Shown piece by piece: positions 1 to 8,723 of a stretch of 64,000 nt of DNA (the first letter of the stretch is position 1; every line of letters begins with the position of its first letter). Under the pieces are notes generated by a model, which searched no databases, had not been told where the DNA came from, and saw only the letters and a program-made list of their open reading frames with translations. A program made the position numbers and the translations under genes. Source of the stretch: Fluviicola sp. (GTDB taxonomy: Bacteria; Bacteroidota; Bacteroidia; Flavobacteriales_D; Crocinitomicaceae). The stretch is from contig JARWZO010000012.1 in the NCBI GenBank assembly GCA_029866325.1, forward strand, positions 1 through 64,000, in the 5' to 3' direction.

Positions 1-100
1 AGCGGAAGCCTAAAGGCACAACGCTTTCGCCGATCGCATGACGCCAAAGCTCTAGCGATGGCACAAGCTTTAGCGAAGGAGCAAAGTTTTTTTTGAAGAG

Positions 101-267
101 TTTGACGTGTTAAGTTCACAAAGGAGTTCTACCTAAGCCTCTTGGTTTCTCTTAACAGTCAAGATTGTCTTTTTCCTTTACTCGTTCGATGATCGTCAGT
201 AAGCCAAAGCTTCAAAGGAGCAACCATTTTTTAAGCGTTTGACTTGTTAAGTTCACAAAGGAGTTCT
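101..267. repeat. Imperfect direct repeat pair, 137-bp spacing
   Basis: A 30-base stretch at 101-130 recurs at 238-267 with a single difference, and a shorter 'aaggagcaa' block precedes each copy. This looks like a tandem duplication of about 137 bp in the region downstream of the minus-strand GldK-like gene. Nothing else is recognised in bases 1-279. Confidence 0.75.
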
Positions 268-279
268 GACTAGATCACC

Positions 280-1911
280 TCACTTCCAATCCAAGTAAAT
301 CACAGGTCGGAAGCCAATGGTAGAACTTCCTTTGTCTGCGGGAACGGTTTGTTGATAGAAGATTGTATTCAGCTGATTCTCTTGTTTGTCGACCAAGCCA
401 ATGGTGCGATTGCCGCCCAGAACCGTCATTTGATCTTGCGGAGTAGTTGATTCGGAACAATATTCTGAAACACCACCGGTCAAATACCAAATCGGGTAGG
501 TTTGATTGATGGTGTGCCAGTCGATGAGTCTAGGGAAGCGTTCTTTTAGCGCCATGATTTCCTTTGGCGAAATCGGAGAGCATCGGGTAATAAACCGAAT
601 GGCATCTTCCGGAGCGCGCTCGATGATAAACGGAGCGTCTGCCTGTGCGTCGATTTTATTTCGAAGAATGGTTGGTGCACAGAGCTTTGCGGCCATTTCG
701 TAGTGAAACAATTGCGGCAATTCTACCCGAATGGTGTACGGAGCGTCTTTTAATTCTTTGTTTTTCTTCCGTTGCAACCAATCACAATAAGCTTTCATTT
801 GCGCTTCGGTGAGGCCAACCACCGGATAATTGTCGTAAACCGGATGCCAGAAGTATAAATCGGTAAAAGGTCCGTATTCAGGATAAGGTGAATCGCGCAG
901 CCAGCAAAGTGTATCGGGATAAACAGGAGTAGGGGAGCACGCAGTTGATTGGTAGACAAACTTCGAGACATTGAATTCACGACGTTGGTAAAAGCGTTCG
1001 ACCTTCGGATAATATAGCTGTGAAACGATTGAAAAATACTCTTCGTTATCGTAGTAGTTATAAATATTGATCTTTTTCTGCTTGAAATAATCGTAATTAA
1101 ACCCGTAGCGGGTAAGGTAAATGGCAAGTGAATCAGGATCGGAATAATCGAATAAAGCGCGTTGTTTTTTGGTGCAATCTAGTAATTCAATGGCATCATA
1201 ATCAGATAACTCTCGAAACAAAAGATCAAACACAATAGAATCACGCACCCAATGCACAAATTCACGGTATTGCGCGTTGGTGACTTCGTGTGGCGACAGG
1301 TAAAAAGGTTGCAGTAACTCATTGATTACGGGCTGAGCAACGGTTTTACGGTAATTCTCAAAGTCGTTTTTCAGCGTATTTATTACGGAATCTGTAACCG
1401 AAGGATCGGAGTTGTATTTAACATAATAACCGTCCCACGCAGATTTCCAGCCTGACGGATTACGGGACATCAATTGCAGCGTATCGTCGTACTTAAAAGG
1501 AATGCTTTCGGAAATGTAAATACCGTCTAAGATACTGTTACCGTCGTAATAGACATTTTGCGGTGTTTTCGGTGTAGTATCTTTTGGCGGTTCTATATTA
1601 ACGTACGGATACCGGCGAAACTCATAAGCCGGAGATTGCTGCACAAAATTGGGCTGTGAAGTAATGCGCAGGATTTTTTCCGGACCAACAAGCGCTGCAG
1701 GCTGAACCAGGACAACATCTGCGAGCTTCGGATAACGCATCAGATTTTCTTCCGGAATTTTGTACGAACCATCAATGGCAAAAGTTTGACCAAAGATCAA
1801 GGTGTCGGTAGATTTTCTGCTCAGCGAGATTTGAATAGAATCGATCGTTTGGCCGAGCGCAGCGGAAGATGCGATTCTCAGGAAGCAGACGAGTATGAAG
1901 GATAAACGCAT
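280..1911 (-). CDS. GldK-like protein with formylglycine-generating-enzyme (FGE-sulfatase) fold
   Basis: The protein starts at the ATG at 1911, which begins a signal peptide (MRLSFILVCFLRIASS); a longer reading frame upstream only adds an unlikely N-terminus. From about residue 200 to the end it resembles the FGE-sulfatase fold as used in the gliding/T9SS lipoproteins GldJ and GldK: 'SPHEVTNAQYREFVHWVRDS' matches the GldK signature closely, followed by 'YPVVGLTEAQMKAYCDWL' and a terminal 'GFRPVIY'. In GldK the fold is structural, part of the periplasmic ring around the secretion channel. Unlike canonical GldK there is no lipobox cysteine and no gldLMN genes follow, so it is probably a paralogue exported to periplasm or surface. 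The exact role is inferred. Confidence 0.65.
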   Translation of the reverse strand: MRLSFILVCFLRIASSAALGQTIDSIQISLSRKSTDTLIFGQTFAIDGSYKIPEENLMRYPKLADVVLVQPAALVGPEKILRITSQPNFVQQSPAYEFRRYPYVNIEPPKDTTPKTPQNVYYDGNSILDGIYISESIPFKYDDTLQLMSRNPSGWKSAWDGYYVKYNSDPSVTDSVINTLKNDFENYRKTVAQPVINELLQPFYLSPHEVTNAQYREFVHWVRDSIVFDLLFRELSDYDAIELLDCTKKQRALFDYSDPDSLAIYLTRYGFNYDYFKQKKINIYNYYDNEEYFSIVSQLYYPKVERFYQRREFNVSKFVYQSTACSPTPVYPDTLCWLRDSPYPEYGPFTDLYFWHPVYDNYPVVGLTEAQMKAYCDWLQRKKNKELKDAPYTIRVELPQLFHYEMAAKLCAPTILRNKIDAQADAPFIIERAPEDAIRFITRCSPISPKEIMALKERFPRLIDWHTINQTYPIWYLTGGVSEYCSESTTPQDQMTVLGGNRTIGLVDKQENQLNTIFYQQTVPADKGSSTIGFRPVIYLDWK

Positions 1912-2051
1912 GGTTCTATAATAGTAATAAAATCTTACGTTACAATTGAAGAAGCACAATAAATGTCAGATGAGGATCGTTATTCTATTTAACATAATAT
2001 TAATTATAGGGCAAAATAGCAACAACACATTAATACTAAGTCCGAGTTCTG

Positions 2052-2741
2052 CTAAGAAACATTTCTTAAATAGTGCTTTTCGGTTAAAGCATTCATTACT
2101 CTGCTTTTAATCTCATTCATAATTTGAAAAGTTGCGCTCCGAAGTTCTTCGTACTTAACTTCTGTGATACCACTTTTCATTTCACCATGGGCAATTTTAT
2201 TTCTAAAGTTCAATAATTGATTAATTAAACCTTCAATGCTTTCAAACAAATCATGAGGGAAACCAAGTTTGTACAAGTTTTTCCTAAGTACTATGGGTTT
2301 CAGATTTGATTCAGTATCAACATAATCATCTGGTATGCTAACAATCTTGTTTTCAAAATCTTGAGAAGCCTCTATAAAATCTCGGTTACGAGCATAGATA
2401 TGAAGCTTAACATCACTTGGTAAAGCGTTTCTGAAAATATCACTTTTACTATCTGGATTCCTTAATGCCTTAAAGAGTTCTGAAAGTGAGCCTGCTGCGA
2501 TAGCATAATTTACATCTTTACAATGTAAAGATTCTGCATTAATTTTCGTTACATAAAGGTTAAAAGCAAATTTACAAAAGCCTTCGAAATGAGCGTATAA
2601 CATAAGTATAACAGCACGCCGAAATTGATCTTTATCATTTTCAGATTGTAATGTGCTCAATTGATTTTGCAAAAAGCGAATTTCATCAGTTCGCCATGTC
2701 TGTTCAGCCTCTATTTCTGTCCATAAATCTTCAATGGTCAT
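2052..2741 (-). CDS. HEPN-domain RNase-like protein (MAE_28990/MAE_18760 type)
   Basis: This 229-residue helical protein carries the HEPN catalytic signature R-x4-H as RNKIAH (R180, H185) near the C-terminus. The N-terminal helix pair with 'LMLYAHFEGFCKFAFNLYV' is typical of the MAE_28990/MAE_18760 HEPN-like group. HEPN proteins of this sort are RNases in toxin-antitoxin, abortive-infection and restriction loci. The start ATG overlaps the stop of the upstream DUF262 gene by four bases, so the two are translationally coupled and probably act together. It is the last gene of a four-gene AT-rich operon. That it cleaves RNA is inferred from the motif. Confidence 0.85.
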   Translation of the reverse strand: MTIEDLWTEIEAEQTWRTDEIRFLQNQLSTLQSENDKDQFRRAVILMLYAHFEGFCKFAFNLYVTKINAESLHCKDVNYAIAAGSLSELFKALRNPDSKSDIFRNALPSDVKLHIYARNRDFIEASQDFENKIVSIPDDYVDTESNLKPIVLRKNLYKLGFPHDLFESIEGLINQLLNFRNKIAHGEMKSGITEVKYEELRSATFQIMNEIKSRVMNALTEKHYLRNVS

Positions 2742-3877
2742 ACTGTTTCATTGATTTTTTTAGTCACAAAATCAATTCGTGAAGCTAATGGTCCTTTAGA
2801 ATTCTTTCCACCTCCTGTTGTAAGATCAATGAAAGTATTATCCAATTTTATTGATATAAGACACGCTTCAATTTCTTTTAATTTTTCGGGATCATTCTCG
2901 TCAATTTTACCAATACTTTCTTGAAGACCAACTGTAAAAGCTTCAAAATGATATACACCAAAACCTTTGGTTATGCTTTCTCCATTTTTGTTAGCAATCC
3001 CAAATGATTTGACTCCTAATGTTTTATTAAGTAAAGAGAACGTTTTTTTAAAATTTATCTCTTCCGCAGTATAATCAAAACTGACATTGATATCTGGATC
3101 TGATACGGCTTCCATATATTCAGTTAGAAAGTCCGCAACATCATGAACAAAACCTGCCCTATTGTTTTTCAAAGCAAAAAATCTTAGTACAAGTTCTTGA
3201 TCAAAAGCTGCAAGTTTTTGATCTCTTGACAGGTTTTCTGTACAAGCCTTGAAGTCTTCATCCTCACTCATTCTAATTATGAAATCATTGAATGTGGGAT
3301 CTAACAGTCTGATTGTACAATTACGAAGTTGTTGATTAGTAAGAAGATCCCCTCCTGTATTCAAACGTTTGAACATATGATACTTAAATTTGGGATCACT
3401 TCCTTTTCGTACAACCTCTACCCTAACAAAGGCTCTTTTCAATTTGATTTGCAAAGCAGTACTTAAATCATCAAATGTTAATCCATTAAGCTGATTAACG
3501 ATATCGCAGTCTACTAATTTAAGTTTATCGCCAATGTTAATGACTGGGTCTAAATGGCTAGCTTCCAATTCTCCTCTAAAATGTAAATATGAGGATATCC
3601 TTTGTAAACCGTCTATCAGTAAATACTTCCCATCTTCTTCTTCAATTACATATATCGGTGGAACAGGCATTTCCAGCAATAATGATTCAATAAAACGGGA
3701 CCTTGCCCCTTCAGACCATCTAAATAATCTTTGATAATCTGGACTTACATCTAATTCGCCTGAACGCTTCATATCAAGCAACTCATTGAATGATAAGTCT
3801 AGACTTTGTGTGTTAACCTTTTTTAATTGCCCATCAATGGCAGTAATTACATCAATAGGGTTAGTAATCTCGCTCAT
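2738..3877 (-). CDS. DUF262 (ParB-like/GmrS-like) protein
   Basis: The family's N-terminal motifs are present: 'SPDYQRLFRW' (about residues 45-54), 'LLIDGLQR' (DGLQR at 89-93, where many members have DGQQR) and 'NTGGDLLTNQQLRN' (173-186). DUF262 is the ParB-like nucleotide-binding domain seen in GmrSD type IV restriction enzymes and SspE. Here the usual C-terminal DUF1524 HNH nuclease is missing; the C-terminal 190 residues are helical with no HNH residues, and the adjacent HEPN gene may supply the nuclease instead. The ATG at 3877, four bases after the methyltransferase stop, is preferred over a TTG at 3895. Confidence 0.85.
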   Translation of the reverse strand: MSEITNPIDVITAIDGQLKKVNTQSLDLSFNELLDMKRSGELDVSPDYQRLFRWSEGARSRFIESLLLEMPVPPIYVIEEEDGKYLLIDGLQRISSYLHFRGELEASHLDPVINIGDKLKLVDCDIVNQLNGLTFDDLSTALQIKLKRAFVRVEVVRKGSDPKFKYHMFKRLNTGGDLLTNQQLRNCTIRLLDPTFNDFIIRMSEDEDFKACTENLSRDQKLAAFDQELVLRFFALKNNRAGFVHDVADFLTEYMEAVSDPDINVSFDYTAEEINFKKTFSLLNKTLGVKSFGIANKNGESITKGFGVYHFEAFTVGLQESIGKIDENDPEKLKEIEACLISIKLDNTFIDLTTGGGKNSKGPLASRIDFVTKKINETV

Positions 3878-3881
3878 AATT

Positions 3882-5192
3882 TCATTCTTTAACAAAGCAT
3901 AATACGCTTTCGGTTGTTTCTATTTTTTGCCTGTATTTCTTTGTTCTGGCATTGATTCCAGCCATAGAACGAGAAATAACAAAGTCCTCTCGTCTCTTTA
4001 ATATTAATCCATTATTGAATGACATTTCATTACTAATTTGAGCCAAATCATTATGCAATTCCTTGTAAAAAGAATCTTGAACTACAAGAATCGATATGCC
4101 ACCTGGTTTAAGAATTCTGCTTATTTCCCCAATTGAATTATATAATGAATCAAAATATTGGGTATGATTCTTAAAGTAATAAGATTTAGATGCTTTTGAT
4201 TGATGGTTAAATAGGTTTTCTAAAAATTTGTTACATTCTTTCCCCCATTCTTTCTTAACAATTGGATTTTTAGATGGAACTTTTGACGTCCCAATTAAAT
4301 TTTTTCGCAAATCACTGAACGGTTCTTTTGTATACCCTAAGATTGCAAGTTCAGGCATTGTAGCAACTGCATAATCAATTCTTGTACAATATGGTGGTGA
4401 TGAGAGCACGAGATCAATTGAGTTTTTTTCAATTGGGATACTTATTGACGAACCAACTTTAATAGTTGACTCGCAGTTACTACTCTCACCTTTAGTGAAT
4501 GACTTGTCTCGAATTTTTATCATATCCTCGACCATCCTTTTAAACAAATGAATAATATCGAGTGTACTCGGGTCTAATAAATCGTTCTCACTTTTGGTTG
4601 TCTTAATCCAAGTTGGATTTGAAGTTGAAAATGAACTAATAACCAATCTTAGCGTTCGGAAAAGTGCGACATAATAAAATGACGCAATATTCGAAAGACT
4701 ATTAATATCGGAGTTCTCTTCTGATAAAAATTTATATGAACTTCTATTAACTAATAGTTTTTGAATTGATACTTCAATTTTCCGAAAGTTAATTGCTCCT
4801 TGAGGCGTTAACCATGAACAAAGTGGATCAGAGAATGAGTTATCGACGTAGCTTTTCTTTCTTAATGCTTTTTGACAGATATCTAATGTGATCGGCCATA
4901 AACTCGATAATTCATTATGACTAAGCATATTCGCTTTAGATGCGATTACCATTACAGGATTTAAATCAATACCTATTGTTTTATATCCAGAATTAGCTGC
5001 TGCCATGATTGTAGTACCACTTCCATTCCATGGATCAACGATTAGTGCATCTTGAGATAATTCTGCTGATTCGATTAGAGAATTGGCGAAGCTTGATGAA
5101 AACCCAGCATAATAAGGATAAAAATTACCAATATCATCATTTTTCCTTTTTGGATTAAGGATATTAAAGTTCTCAATAATGTTTCTTTTCAT
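3882..5192 (-). CDS. Amino-group DNA methyltransferase (SPPY type)
   Basis: This 436-residue protein is an S-adenosylmethionine-dependent DNA methylase. The cofactor motif DPWNGSGTT (53-61) precedes the catalytic SPPY (265-268), followed by 'RILKPGGISILVVQDSF' typical of the C-terminal half of the fold. SPPY in this order fits N4-cytosine or N6-adenine methylation. A long helical insert between the motifs (about 95-250) may contribute to target recognition. It lies two bases downstream of the HTH gene and four bases before the DUF262 gene. In this setting it would mark host DNA while DUF262/HEPN act on unmarked invaders (inference). Confidence 0.88.
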   Translation of the reverse strand: MKRNIIENFNILNPKRKNDDIGNFYPYYAGFSSSFANSLIESAELSQDALIVDPWNGSGTTIMAAANSGYKTIGIDLNPVMVIASKANMLSHNELSSLWPITLDICQKALRKKSYVDNSFSDPLCSWLTPQGAINFRKIEVSIQKLLVNRSSYKFLSEENSDINSLSNIASFYYVALFRTLRLVISSFSTSNPTWIKTTKSENDLLDPSTLDIIHLFKRMVEDMIKIRDKSFTKGESSNCESTIKVGSSISIPIEKNSIDLVLSSPPYCTRIDYAVATMPELAILGYTKEPFSDLRKNLIGTSKVPSKNPIVKKEWGKECNKFLENLFNHQSKASKSYYFKNHTQYFDSLYNSIGEISRILKPGGISILVVQDSFYKELHNDLAQISNEMSFNNGLILKRREDFVISRSMAGINARTKKYRQKIETTESVLCFVKE

Positions 5193-5194
5193 TA

Positions 5195-5380
5195 TTAGCT
5201 TTGCAATTTTAATTCTTTACAAACCTCTTTCAAAACCTCACACGGATCCATATCTATCGCTAAAGCAATCAAGTACAATTCATCTACCCGCAATTTCGTG
5301 CTCGCATTATTCGTCAATTCACTCAATCGTGTTTCACTAATTCCAGTTTTTCGCGAAAGAAACAATCCTGATGTGTTCAT
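5195..5380 (-). CDS. Small XRE-family HTH regulator
   Basis: This 61-residue protein matches the second half of a Cro/XRE helix-turn-helix: 'LSRKTGISETRLSELTNN' as the recognition unit, then 'LRVDELYLIALAIDMDP'. The usual first helix is short or absent, but an in-frame TGA sits shortly upstream of the ATG at 5380, so no longer ATG-initiated form is available. It is the first gene of the methyltransferase/DUF262/HEPN operon and, like the C proteins of restriction systems, probably controls the operon's expression (inference). A possible promoter (TTGG-N18-TATATTTA) precedes it on the minus strand. Confidence 0.75.
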   Translation of the reverse strand: MNTSGLFLSRKTGISETRLSELTNNASTKLRVDELYLIALAIDMDPCEVLKEVCKELKLQS

Positions 5381-5617
5381 GGTTATCTTTTCAGATCATA
5401 AATATACCAAACCTATTGAGTTTTCCAACTTTCCATACCAGCCTCCCAAAACAACTTACCCCCCTTTTTCCAAACAGAATTACCCCAAATTCTGAAAAAC
5501 ATACCGTATTTATTCCATCAAGCAAACGGAGCTATAAATACAAAAGAAACAAACCTTCACCCCTACTAGATTTGATCGAAAATTCATTAGTTAGAAAGAA
5601 AATGAATCATTCCGTAG

Positions 5618-5916
5618 TTAGACATCTTTGATTTTCATCCAAAACGGAACTCTACGCCTAGGTATAAATCCATGAATTTTTCCGTCCGGTGTCAATTGAT
5701 GGTAGTGAATTTTGATATAGGGTCTTCCGCTGTCAGTTGGTTCAAATTCAGTATTTAAATACTCTTTCTCATCGTCAATTCTCTTACAGAACCATCCAAT
5801 TCAACTGAAACATAAGGAAAACCTTCTTCGCGTTTTCTTAGTGGAGCCAAATAGCGTATGAAAAGGTAAATCGCCCAAACGCAAAGGAAGATAAAGATTA
5901 ACGTCCAGAGATTCAT
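5618..5916 (-). pseudogene. Frameshifted copy of the small membrane protein at 10,274-10,588
   Basis: This is a duplicate, easily aligned at DNA level, of the intact 104-residue gene about 4.7 kb away on the same strand. Relative to that copy it lacks four bases ('taca') near 5787, so the frame breaks after about residue 47 and stops at 54. The N-terminal membrane segment and 'RKREEGFPYVSVELDGSVREL' region remain. The frame regained after the break ends in a different tail (WMKIKDV). The start ATG is at 5916. A truncated membrane peptide could still be made. Confidence 0.85.
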
Positions 5917-6118
5917 GGTTTAAAGTTAAAATAAAGTCTCGGTCTATTTAAGATTGAGGTAAAACCTTAGCCCTCCCCTCCTGCCGTCAATCTCTGTCTG
6001 ATACCCAAGCTATATAAACATTCCGCAATAATAGTATAAGACAAAAAATGATTTCTTGGAGAGAGAGCTTGGGTTATTGTTAGAAAAGGATTTTTTGTGG
6101 TTTTCAGGTAACAAACAA

Positions 6119-6153
6119 CAAAACCCCTATTACCGTCGGCAATAAGGGTTTTG
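6119..6153 (-). terminator. Intrinsic terminator of the T9SS cargo gene
   Basis: Arms of 13 bases (6119-6131 and 6141-6153, one mismatch) form a hairpin just past the stop of the gene ending at 6168. On the minus strand it is followed by a T-rich stretch. Confidence 0.7.
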
Positions 6154-6167
6154 TGAATGAATGAGGA

Positions 6168-8540
6168 TCAGCGTTTAATAACGCGTTGTGTTAGTTGATG
6201 ACCATCGATGGTGCGAATGGTCATAAAGTAAACGCCCGATGCGTATGGTGTTAAATCAAACGACAAACGTGAATTTGACGTGATGGAATGCGCTAAAAAT
6301 GCTTGTCCTGTTGCAGAATGAAGCGTTACTTCAGCATCCTGATCGTAGTGATAATCAAGTGTAAAAGATCCTTCTGTTGGATTTGGGAAAACAGTGATAT
6401 CATCAATCGATAGCGGTGCGATTGTGTTGTGTGATAAGGTATTCAACTGTGATTCAATTTCCTGTAATTCTACTTCGAGGGTTTGTTCATCAATTGTTCC
6501 CGAACTCGCCTGACGCATCATGGAAATTTGAATATAGTAATTCACTTGAACCGCACAACCTTTTGGATCTCGCACGACATGTATAACTCTGTAGGCATTT
6601 TGTTTGGATAATCCTGAATAGTTGTAGCTAGAAGCTCCGGCTGTCCAAATAACCATAGATCCAGGTACAATCGTATTGGTTGTTAGATTGTAAACATACC
6701 ACATGTGTTGTGCATGAGGCGGATTGGCTAAAGATGTACATGCAACACTATACGTTGTTCCACCGCTTTGGATAATATTCATGTTAAACAACGGATTCAA
6801 CGTTTCAGTTGTGATGGTAAAGTTGACTACTTTTTCTAACCAACCTACGCAATTGTTTTGCACCGCCAGCTTGATTTGATAATTTCCCGGTGTCAGTTGA
6901 ATACCTGCGGCCTGAGCCAATTGGGAAATGTTATCCGTACCGGCCTCACCTCCAAGCCAGCCAAAAGTACCATACCATTGGTAAGTGGCTCCGTTTTGTT
7001 TCCATAGATCGATAAAATGGTTGGTTTCATTGGTCGATGCAGACCCGTTTAAAATGATTGACTGCCAACACGGAAAGTTATACATTTCAACATTATTGCT
7101 ATTGGTGAGGACAAAATCATTGGTCAATTCCCCTTTAACACCATCTTCATAAATTCCTATGAAAGAACCAACATATGCAAGTTCATTGTATGTAATACTT
7201 GGGTAATTTGCCGGTGCTGCGCTCATTGATTCGTAATCAACATAAAAAGGACCAGTAGCATGACTTGAATTAGAAGTGATTTTATAATCTCCTGCGACTA
7301 CTTTATCTCCGTCCGATTGAATCAAAATCACTTCTCCTTGCGAATTACCACCATAGGCACCGTCATTAGAAACCATGGTAGTTGTTATTGCCCCAGATTG
7401 TTTATTGAGCGATTGGGTATAATAATGTAAATAATCAGCAGGGCCAAATGTTTCCACACGAATTCCGGTAACATACATCTCGTTGCAATGGCTGATGGCC
7501 AAACGATTGGAATTGGTGGTTAGTCCGGGAAGTATTTGCTGCCAAATCATTGGCGGAGTGCCTACAGTAGATAGACTGTATTTCCGAATAAGATTGCGCA
7601 CCACCAAGTAAAGATGATTGGTTTGCGGATCCAATTTAAAATCTTCGATATTGTCTCTATGCTGGGTGGAATTTTGGTTGTTTTGAAAATTATTGATATT
7701 GATCGGAATGAAGGATGGATCAGGGCTTCCGTTGGATAAAAAACGTGCCACAAACCCTGCTGCCTGAGCAGTTGGAAAATTGATCTGATGATAAACCCCG
7801 CCAGTTCCATTGCCTATTCTAGCGTTATTTTCAGCCGTCCCAGAAAGGTAAATCAATCCATTGTCTGCTACCGCTATATTGCCCGACTCAACATTCGAAT
7901 TATAAGTAACTTTTGTAATCCAATTTAAAGTGCTACTCTGGTTTGCAGAAACATTACTTACGTCGAGTTCCATTAAAACCGATACTTTTTGGCCGCTGTT
8001 GATGATCGCTAAGTTTGTTTGCGGGATTAAAAAATCAAGATTATGTGCCGTATTTCCATAAACGTAAAGTTTATTGTTGTGAAGGGCCATGTCTGTCACA
8101 GAGAAATTTCCGGTCATTTCCATAAGGTTTATCCCAAAAGTTGGATTGGTACGAGGATATGCTATAACTTTTGTATTGTGAGGCGCAGCAACATTAGTCG
8201 GATGAAATTCAGTAGCGACATATATATAATTTTGATCAATTGCTATCCCAAGCGAATTATGACCATTTGTGTAAATCGGATTCACCGTTCCAAGGCTGAT
8301 TTGAAAGCCATTGGTACCATCAGGTAAATACTCATTAAGATAAAGAAAAACACCTTGTGTAGTTGTAAGTTCTTTTAAGAGATACGTGTGGTCATTTTCA
8401 TCAACGACACCTTTTAACGTGTGGCTGTCGCCTGAATTCGGGTTAACGTTCTCGAAATTAATGTCGTGTTTCCAAACCTGTGCGGTTGTTTGATTAATAC
8501 ATCCTAGGAATAACATTCCTGTAATGAATAGTTGTTTCAT
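6168..8540 (-). CDS. Large secreted protein with T9SS type A sorting domain
   Basis: The ATG at 8540 opens a signal peptide (MKQLFITGMLFLGC...TTAQ); an in-frame ATG 69 bases upstream would only add an unlikely extension. The body resembles beta-propeller/SBBP-like repeat proteins (strings of 'IAVADNGLIYLSGTAENN' type segments), followed by Ig-like regions. The C-terminal 75 residues are a type A sorting domain: 'ITVFPNPTEGSFTLDYHYD', then 'ASGVYFMTIRT' and a terminal basic VIKR. The protein should be exported by Sec, passed through T9SS and released or attached at the surface. No enzymatic motif is visible. Confidence 0.85.
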   Translation of the reverse strand: MKQLFITGMLFLGCINQTTAQVWKHDINFENVNPNSGDSHTLKGVVDENDHTYLLKELTTTQGVFLYLNEYLPDGTNGFQISLGTVNPIYTNGHNSLGIAIDQNYIYVATEFHPTNVAAPHNTKVIAYPRTNPTFGINLMEMTGNFSVTDMALHNNKLYVYGNTAHNLDFLIPQTNLAIINSGQKVSVLMELDVSNVSANQSSTLNWITKVTYNSNVESGNIAVADNGLIYLSGTAENNARIGNGTGGVYHQINFPTAQAAGFVARFLSNGSPDPSFIPININNFQNNQNSTQHRDNIEDFKLDPQTNHLYLVVRNLIRKYSLSTVGTPPMIWQQILPGLTTNSNRLAISHCNEMYVTGIRVETFGPADYLHYYTQSLNKQSGAITTTMVSNDGAYGGNSQGEVILIQSDGDKVVAGDYKITSNSSHATGPFYVDYESMSAAPANYPSITYNELAYVGSFIGIYEDGVKGELTNDFVLTNSNNVEMYNFPCWQSIILNGSASTNETNHFIDLWKQNGATYQWYGTFGWLGGEAGTDNISQLAQAAGIQLTPGNYQIKLAVQNNCVGWLEKVVNFTITTETLNPLFNMNIIQSGGTTYSVACTSLANPPHAQHMWYVYNLTTNTIVPGSMVIWTAGASSYNYSGLSKQNAYRVIHVVRDPKGCAVQVNYYIQISMMRQASSGTIDEQTLEVELQEIESQLNTLSHNTIAPLSIDDITVFPNPTEGSFTLDYHYDQDAEVTLHSATGQAFLAHSITSNSRLSFDLTPYASGVYFMTIRTIDGHQLTQRVIKR

Positions 8541-8688
8541 AAATTTTATTTTTTGGCGAATGTCAAGATTCAGTGAAGACAAAAAAGTAGAAAGTTCAGT
8601 AACAGCCAACTTTCTTTAGGAACGGTAAAAAAATGGAGAAATCGGATTCCTTTTTGAGCTTGCACGCAGATACAAAAGCTTAGTTCAT

Positions 8689-8696
8689 TACCTTTG
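8689..8696 (+). promoter_or_regulatory. -7 box TACCTTTG for the transglutaminase/TPR gene
   Basis: TACCTTTG fits the Bacteroidetes -7 consensus TAnnTTTG and lies about 28 bases before the ATG at 8724. It overlaps an alternative upstream start at 8694, which argues for the 8724 start. No clear -33 element is seen. Confidence 0.55.
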
Positions 8697-8723
8697 TTAC
8701 CTATCAAAAGAACCGAAAATCAC

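Noticed and set aside
5371-5631. Plus-strand reading frames upstream of the HTH gene
   Set aside because: Low-complexity AT-rich sequence without a recognisable start context or family.
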